A stretch of 29,401 bases of DNA from CAKVLS01 sp045651685. GTDB taxonomy: Bacteria > Bacillota > Clostridia > Christensenellales > UBA1242. The notes below the pieces were generated by a model. It was not told where the DNA came from and searched no databases. It saw nothing but the letters and a program-made list of their open reading frames with translations. Shown here in pieces: positions 24,936-29,401 of the stretch (positions are counted from its first letter, which is position 1; each line of letters opens with the position of its first letter). The stretch is from NCBI GenBank assembly GCA_045651685.1, contig JAZRSV010000001.1:1-29401 (forward strand). The letters run 5' to 3'. The position numbers were made by a program, and so were the translations under genes.

Positions 24936-26718
24936 ATTCTACAGTGACTGACTTGGCAAGGTTTCTTGGCTTGTCAGGATTAATACCTTTGGCAACACTA
25001 ATATAGTATGCAAGCAGTTGCATATGAACTATTGCAAGATGACAGGCATAGTCAGATGGCAATTCTTGAAGCTTTATAAATATATCACTTTTTGTCAAGG
25101 CACTTTTTGCTTGATCAAAACATGACAACACCACGACCCTAGCTCCCCGAGCTTTTATCTCGTGTAGTGCGTTTAATGATTTTTCGAGTAAAGTTTTGTC
25201 TGTGATAAAAGTTATAACCAGGCTCTTATTATCAATTAATGCAAGTGTGCCGTGCTTTAGCTCGCCAGACGGACAAGCGATAGTATTGATATATGTTATT
25301 TCTTTTATCTTTAAGCTAGCTTCGAGCGAAGTAATATAATCTATACCACGCCCTATCAAAAATATATTTTTGTATTTTTTGATATCACTTGCAAGATTGA
25401 TAATGCCATCACTTGCAATACAGCTGATAGCTCTAGACAATTCTTTTTGATATGTCAAAATATTTTTATCATATCCATTATATAATTTGGCAAGCAAATA
25501 CAAAGCAAAGCACTGACAGTTGTATGCCTTGGTCGAAGCAACTGCAATCTCAACCCCAGCCAAAATTGGCCAAGCATAATCTGCTATAAAAGCAAGCGAA
25601 CTATTAACATTATTAGTAAGTGCAATGCAAGTCGCACCTTTTGATTTTGCAAATTTTAATGCAGATATTGTGTCGGCAGTTTCGCCACTTTGACTAATAA
25701 AAATACAAACAGTACTTGTGTCAATTTTGTAGTTGTCATAAACAAATTCGCTAGCAATATGCGCTGATGTATCTATGCCAATATATTCATTAAAAAACCT
25801 TTGCCCCATTAGCCCCGCATGATAAGCAGTGCCACAACCTATGAGCATTATTTTGTTTGTTTGAGATAGTATTTTGTTAAAGTCGTAGACCAATTCTTTG
25901 TTGGCAAAATAATACTTGGCGACAGTAGAAAGTAGTGTTGGTATCTGAAAAATTTCTTTTAACATAAAGTGTTTATACTCACCCATTATACTATCAACAA
26001 AGTTAATATCTAAAGATACCGACCGTTTGGTCTGTTTTTGACCATTATTATCAAAAAACTCTATATTATTATTCTCAATACAAGCAAACTCATTATTACC
26101 TAAAACATAGTAATTATGGGCTTTTCCGATAAATGTGACAACATCACTAGATACCAAAAACCCGTCCGAGTGGTCGGCTATATATAATGGGCTGTCTTTT
26201 CGTGCTAGGTACATACAATTATCTTTATCTTTGTTGATGCACGCTATAGCATAAGAACCTTTTAATTTGCTACATGCTTTTATTACTCTCATCATATAGT
26301 TTGAGTTGTTTTCTAGCGATATTAGGTTGGGTATAATCTCGCTATCTGTTTGAGATTTTAGATTGATATTTTTGGCAAGTAGCATCTTTTTTATCTCGGC
26401 ATAATTTTCTATTATTCCATTATGCACTACTGCCCAAGTTTTGTCTTGAGATAGATGCGGATGACAGTTTGTTAAGTTTGCTTTGCCATGCGTTGCCCAC
26501 CTAGTGTGAGCGATTGCAGTTGTTGATGTGTCGTCTTTATAATCTATTGCTTTGTGCAAATTGCCAATGCTACCAACAGCTTTGGTTGTGTCAAAATTTT
26601 CTTTGCCTATACTACATATACCTGCAGAGTCGTACCCACGATACTCAAGTTTTTCTAGTTCTTTTATTGCTTTTTGTTTTGCATTGTCTTTGGTTATTAC
26701 TCCAATAATTCCACACAT
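24934..26718 (-). CDS. glmS: GlmS, glutamine-fructose-6-phosphate aminotransferase
   Basis: Cytoplasmic enzyme converting fructose-6-phosphate and glutamine to glucosamine-6-phosphate, the entry step to UDP-GlcNAc and peptidoglycan; 594 residues. The N-terminal glutaminase begins MCGIIGVI with the catalytic Cys2, which must be exposed after Met removal, so the start is here rather than at the in-frame ATG at 26763. HTRWATHGK and NGIIEN mark the glutamine site. Two SIS domains follow (GCGTAYHAG, SQSGETADT, VASTKAY; GRGIDY, CPSGELKHG). The C-terminus LAKSVTVE is the invariant family ending. SD TAGGAG lies about 11 bases upstream. No glmS ribozyme or other riboswitch fits in the 105-base gap upstream. 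Confidence 0.97.
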   Translation of the reverse strand: MCGIIGVITKDNAKQKAIKELEKLEYRGYDSAGICSIGKENFDTTKAVGSIGNLHKAIDYKDDTSTTAIAHTRWATHGKANLTNCHPHLSQDKTWAVVHNGIIENYAEIKKMLLAKNINLKSQTDSEIIPNLISLENNSNYMMRVIKACSKLKGSYAIACINKDKDNCMYLARKDSPLYIADHSDGFLVSSDVVTFIGKAHNYYVLGNNEFACIENNNIEFFDNNGQKQTKRSVSLDINFVDSIMGEYKHFMLKEIFQIPTLLSTVAKYYFANKELVYDFNKILSQTNKIMLIGCGTAYHAGLMGQRFFNEYIGIDTSAHIASEFVYDNYKIDTSTVCIFISQSGETADTISALKFAKSKGATCIALTNNVNSSLAFIADYAWPILAGVEIAVASTKAYNCQCFALYLLAKLYNGYDKNILTYQKELSRAISCIASDGIINLASDIKKYKNIFLIGRGIDYITSLEASLKIKEITYINTIACPSGELKHGTLALIDNKSLVITFITDKTLLEKSLNALHEIKARGARVVVLSCFDQAKSALTKSDIFIKLQELPSDYACHLAIVHMQLLAYYISVAKGINPDKPRNLAKSVTVE

Positions 26719-26776
26719 AAAAAAATAGTCTCCTACTTTTATATATGCTAACCAAAATGGCAAAGTTAATTTTTTC

Positions 26777-26805
26777 TTTACACCCTATCAAAATCATGTT
26801 ATACT
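26777..26805 (+). promoter_or_regulatory. Promoter of the 411-residue orphan gene
   Basis: TTTACA (26777-26782), 17 bases ending in an extended -10 TGT, then TATACT (26800-26805). The SD AGGAG begins about 7 bases after the -10, so the leader is very short. Confidence 0.65.
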
Positions 26806-26823
26806 CTACATAGGAGTGACAAC

Positions 26824-28059
26824 ATGTATAATCTATTCAAATATTTTGACATACTACAATTAGAGTCAACTTACGAAAAAGAATTTGATAATATTAACCC
26901 TAACAAAAAAATCGCCATTTTGCCACCAGTGCTAAAAAAATATTTTGGCAAGACTGTTTTGGCATATTTGGTTATGTCTCAACCAGAGAGTCAAGATCAT
27001 CATTATGGTGTGACAAGACCAATAGGTGCAATATTGCGTGCTATAAAAACAAAGCGTGTTATGAAAGTTATTAGCTGTGCTCAATCAGAATTTGCACCGG
27101 ACAAAAATGACTTTGCTAGAGAATATTATGATTTAGAAGACCACGAAGATTGGTGGCCAAATCGCACACCAGAAAATGAAGAAACCTACAGAATATGTTT
27201 AGAAAAAATGTTTAAGGTTTGCAAAACACTTAACATCTTTGGCAAATATAAACAATCATATTATGACGACTATTTGGCAACAGTTCAAAAACTATTTAAT
27301 GATGAATATTGGTATTTCTTTTTGGCACTACAAGACAACCCTATTACACCACTTGATGACGAAATAATGTATCAAAGAGATCTAGCAAAAAAAGAACACG
27401 AAGTTCGTGCTCTAAAACGCCAAGAAAAACAAAAAGCTGAAACCGAAAGCATGCGTCAACTTTTTATAAAAGATATAAAAGAAAATATGAAGTCTTTTAT
27501 AATAAAAGAAATTGCCCCTACTATAAAAAATAAAGCAGATTATTGCAAAGTAGACTTTTATGAGTTTATAGGCAAAATGATAAAAGACCTATATATTCAT
27601 CCAGAGAGTTATATAGGTTGCTACAACGCAGCTCTAACATCAAAGGCACTAACAACTAACCAAGAATCACTAAAAGAAACTTTTAAGGTAAACATGATAA
27701 AGACTTATGCCAAAGCTTGCGTAAAACCAATGGCAGAAGACGAACATGTAAACAATATAAGTGAAAAAATTTTAGTTTTGCTTAATGCAATGCTACAGCA
27801 AGAAAAAACTGGCGAAGTGACCGAAAAGTCAAAAGAAATTGTTAACAACTGCATGAAATATATTAGTGACAATATGTATAAAGTTAGCAACACTACCTGC
27901 AAACAAGAATTGCAAGAAATATATGATGGGCTTGTAAAAGATTATTACGAAACTACAGATGCAGAACAATTGTCTAATATCTATATTGGATACTTTTTAT
28001 CAAATGATAAATTTGAAGAAAATGCCACTACAACCAAACAAATTGATGGTGAAGAATAA
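26824..28059 (+). CDS. Hypothetical cytoplasmic protein, 411 residues
   Basis: Not recognised. No signal peptide, membrane segment or nucleotide-binding motif is visible. The N-terminal region (1-130) is globular, with a His/Asp/Trp-rich patch EYYDLEDHEDWWPNRTPE (about 100-117). A charged helical, probably coiled-coil stretch runs at about 185-225 (KKEHEVRALKRQEKQKAE), then an all-helical C-terminal domain. It has its own promoter, an AGGAG SD 7 bases before the ATG and its own terminator, so it is a monocistronic gene between glmS and the ABC permease. Context does not suggest a role. Confidence 0.75.
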   Translation: MYNLFKYFDILQLESTYEKEFDNINPNKKIAILPPVLKKYFGKTVLAYLVMSQPESQDHHYGVTRPIGAILRAIKTKRVMKVISCAQSEFAPDKNDFAREYYDLEDHEDWWPNRTPENEETYRICLEKMFKVCKTLNIFGKYKQSYYDDYLATVQKLFNDEYWYFFLALQDNPITPLDDEIMYQRDLAKKEHEVRALKRQEKQKAETESMRQLFIKDIKENMKSFIIKEIAPTIKNKADYCKVDFYEFIGKMIKDLYIHPESYIGCYNAALTSKALTTNQESLKETFKVNMIKTYAKACVKPMAEDEHVNNISEKILVLLNAMLQQEKTGEVTEKSKEIVNNCMKYISDNMYKVSNTTCKQELQEIYDGLVKDYYETTDAEQLSNIYIGYFLSNDKFEENATTTKQIDGEE

Positions 28060-28091
28060 AAAAAAGAGAGTTTATAAACTCTCTTTTTTTT
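28058..28091. terminator. Bidirectional terminator (orphan gene / ABC permease)
   Basis: A perfect palindrome centred at 28074/28075: AAAAGAGAGTTTA facing TAAACTCTCTTTT, with A/T runs on both sides. It serves convergent genes and abuts both stop codons. Confidence 0.9.
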
Positions 28092-28092
28092 G

Positions 28093-29367
28093 TTATTCTT
28101 TTTCGTTATTAGCTTGGTCTACTTGTGGTTGTTTTTCAGCACCACTGTCTACTACATCTATTGTTGCAGGTTCTTTCTTTTTTAACATATAAAGAGAACT
28201 TGCAATATATTGCGAAACAATCATAACAAGTGCCAAATTAAACATTATTATATATGTAAGCTTGGTCAAAGTTAACTCTATCAAAAGATGACCTAACACT
28301 GCATTAATAATTATATTTAGCATAAAAGTTGCAAACAACACAACTATTATTGATGCAACAAAGGCACTACCAAATATGATTAGAGCTTGCCACCAGTTGG
28401 TTTTGATGCATTCTTTTAAAGTGTTTGCTTTGTCTTTTAGTGAGTTAACATTGTCTCTAAAATATACAAATCCAAATGCTATACCACTAGCAAGCATAAG
28501 TATAACACTAACAAATACACCATACTTTCTCATGGCTTTTGCCTCTTGTTCTACATACTTACCGCCAGCTGTAATATATGATAATTTCTCTTTTTTAGCA
28601 TATGAAATAACACTAGACAAAACTTTGTCAGAGTTGTCTGTAGACACTGCAAGTACATTTTGAGTATAAGTAATAGGTTTTACAAATGTATTAAAGTCAG
28701 AACTTGTCATATTAAAAAACTCTTGTTCTAACTCTATACCACCACTATAGGCAGTACTAACACCTACTATTTTGTATTTTTTGTAAGCTATATCAAAACC
28801 ATTTTTTGCAGTTATTTCAACATACAAGTTATCAAAATGGTTCAAAATCCAGCTATTATCTATCGAACTTTTGATAAGCTCAAATGCAGCTACACTGTCA
28901 GCAGCTTCGAATAGATCTTTTGAGTTAATGTTTTGGTTCCAAAGTTCGTTAAAAACATTTACTGGCAAGATTATTTCGTTTTCTTTTAGGTTGGCAGAGT
29001 TAAACGCTATCGGAGAAAACTTATATATTTTTAGATAAGAAGAATATACATCTTCTGCATCTTTTGTTGTCACTCTTGCTGTTTCACATGCAAATGTAAA
29101 ACCTTGAAGATTTTTTATATATAGTGGATAATTAATTTGTTTTATTGTACTAGCTTGTCTGTCGGTAAAACCTACAGAAGTAAATACGGTGTTGTAAAAA
29201 TAGTTTTTGTTATAGTTGTTTATAACATAATCTTTTGAGTTAGTATCATATACACTATCATATTTTTCATATTGGTTATAATTGGTTTTGTATACACCGA
29301 CCATATGCAAAGTAATAGGTTGACCTCGTTGAGTTATACAATAGATGGCATCGTTAGTGTTAAACAA
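28093..29367 (-). CDS. C-terminal part of an FtsX-like ABC transporter permease, interrupted upstream
   Basis: At most 424 residues, from TTG at 29367. It has an extracytoplasmic domain (about 1-270) with a MacB/FtsX-like ending 'YKKYKIVGVSTAYSGG', three membrane helices (about 282-303, 328-353, 365-390) and a charged cytoplasmic tail. This is the last third of an FtsX-family permease; normal members have at least one more N-terminal helix and often a fused ATPase. In the same frame a TAA stands at 29374-29376, preceded by SDIYKAKS to the window edge, and no SD lies before the TTG. So it is either a gene broken by a stop codon or a downstream fragment. Substrate unknown. The true 5' end is not determinable here. 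Confidence 0.65.
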   Translation of the reverse strand: MFNTNDAIYCITQRGQPITLHMVGVYKTNYNQYEKYDSVYDTNSKDYVINNYNKNYFYNTVFTSVGFTDRQASTIKQINYPLYIKNLQGFTFACETARVTTKDAEDVYSSYLKIYKFSPIAFNSANLKENEIILPVNVFNELWNQNINSKDLFEAADSVAAFELIKSSIDNSWILNHFDNLYVEITAKNGFDIAYKKYKIVGVSTAYSGGIELEQEFFNMTSSDFNTFVKPITYTQNVLAVSTDNSDKVLSSVISYAKKEKLSYITAGGKYVEQEAKAMRKYGVFVSVILMLASGIAFGFVYFRDNVNSLKDKANTLKECIKTNWWQALIIFGSAFVASIIVVLFATFMLNIIINAVLGHLLIELTLTKLTYIIMFNLALVMIVSQYIASSLYMLKKKEPATIDVVDSGAEKQPQVDQANNEKE

Positions 29368-29401
29368 GTCTTGTTAACTCTTTGCCTTGTATATGTCACT
29401 G

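Noticed and set aside
26719..26823. glmS ribozyme or glucosamine-responsive leader upstream of glmS
   Set aside because: The gap is about 105 bases and contains the divergent promoter; no ribozyme core sequence is present.

Overview
The window is AT-rich DNA with short intergenic gaps, Shine-Dalgarno (SD) sites of the AGGAGG type and sigma-A-like promoters (TTGACA or TTGCAA, a 17-base spacer, then TATAAT or TATACT). It encodes a SpoVB-type flippase, a YetF/DUF421 protein, a DUF4363-like protein, a LysM protein, HflX and GlmS. This points to a low-GC Gram-positive bacterium, most likely an uncultured, probably gut-associated, member of the Clostridia. That placement is inferred from gene content and base composition only. 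No phage, IS element or CRISPR array was seen.

Layout. From 1 to 2691, on the minus strand, lie a divergent Ppx/GppA-HD protein, a 54-residue 2[4Fe-4S] ferredoxin and a pair of half-size TauE/SafE permeases. At 2925-6251 (+) is a large surface protein with four repeated jelly-roll-like modules, one C-terminal membrane helix and a cytoplasmic coiled coil. At 6376-8341 (-) are a zinc-ribbon membrane protein, a GNAT-like protein and a two-LysM protein. At 8411-11375 (+) are the flippase, the YetF-like protein, an apparently frameshifted microgene and a DUF4363-like protein. Between the last two, on the opposite strand, is a probable structured small RNA with its own promoter and terminator. At 11417-16798 (-) are a membrane-anchored J-domain protein and the uvrB-uvrA excision repair operon. 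At 16959-20426 (-) is a second large surface protein made of Ig-like repeats, followed upstream by a 62-residue Cys/Gly-rich microprotein. At 21079-23724 (-) is a lipoprotein / membrane protein / hflX cluster. A tRNA-Asn gene and an FRG-domain gene with consensus promoter hexamers follow at 23893-24892 (+). Then come glmS (-), a 411-residue orphan (+), and the C-terminal part of an FtsX-like ABC permease (-) at the right edge.

How the genes work together. UvrB and UvrA form the damage-recognition part of nucleotide excision repair. GlmS makes glucosamine-6-phosphate for peptidoglycan, and the flippase probably moves a lipid-linked glycan, so part of the window serves the envelope. The two giant surface proteins share one architecture: export signal, long beta-sandwich region, one C-terminal helix and a charged cytoplasmic tail, with no LPXTG motif. 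The most unusual items are the small RNA at about 10790-10914, the broken microgene beside it, a J-domain gene that looks leaderless, the FRG gene beside the tRNA, and the interrupted ABC permease.
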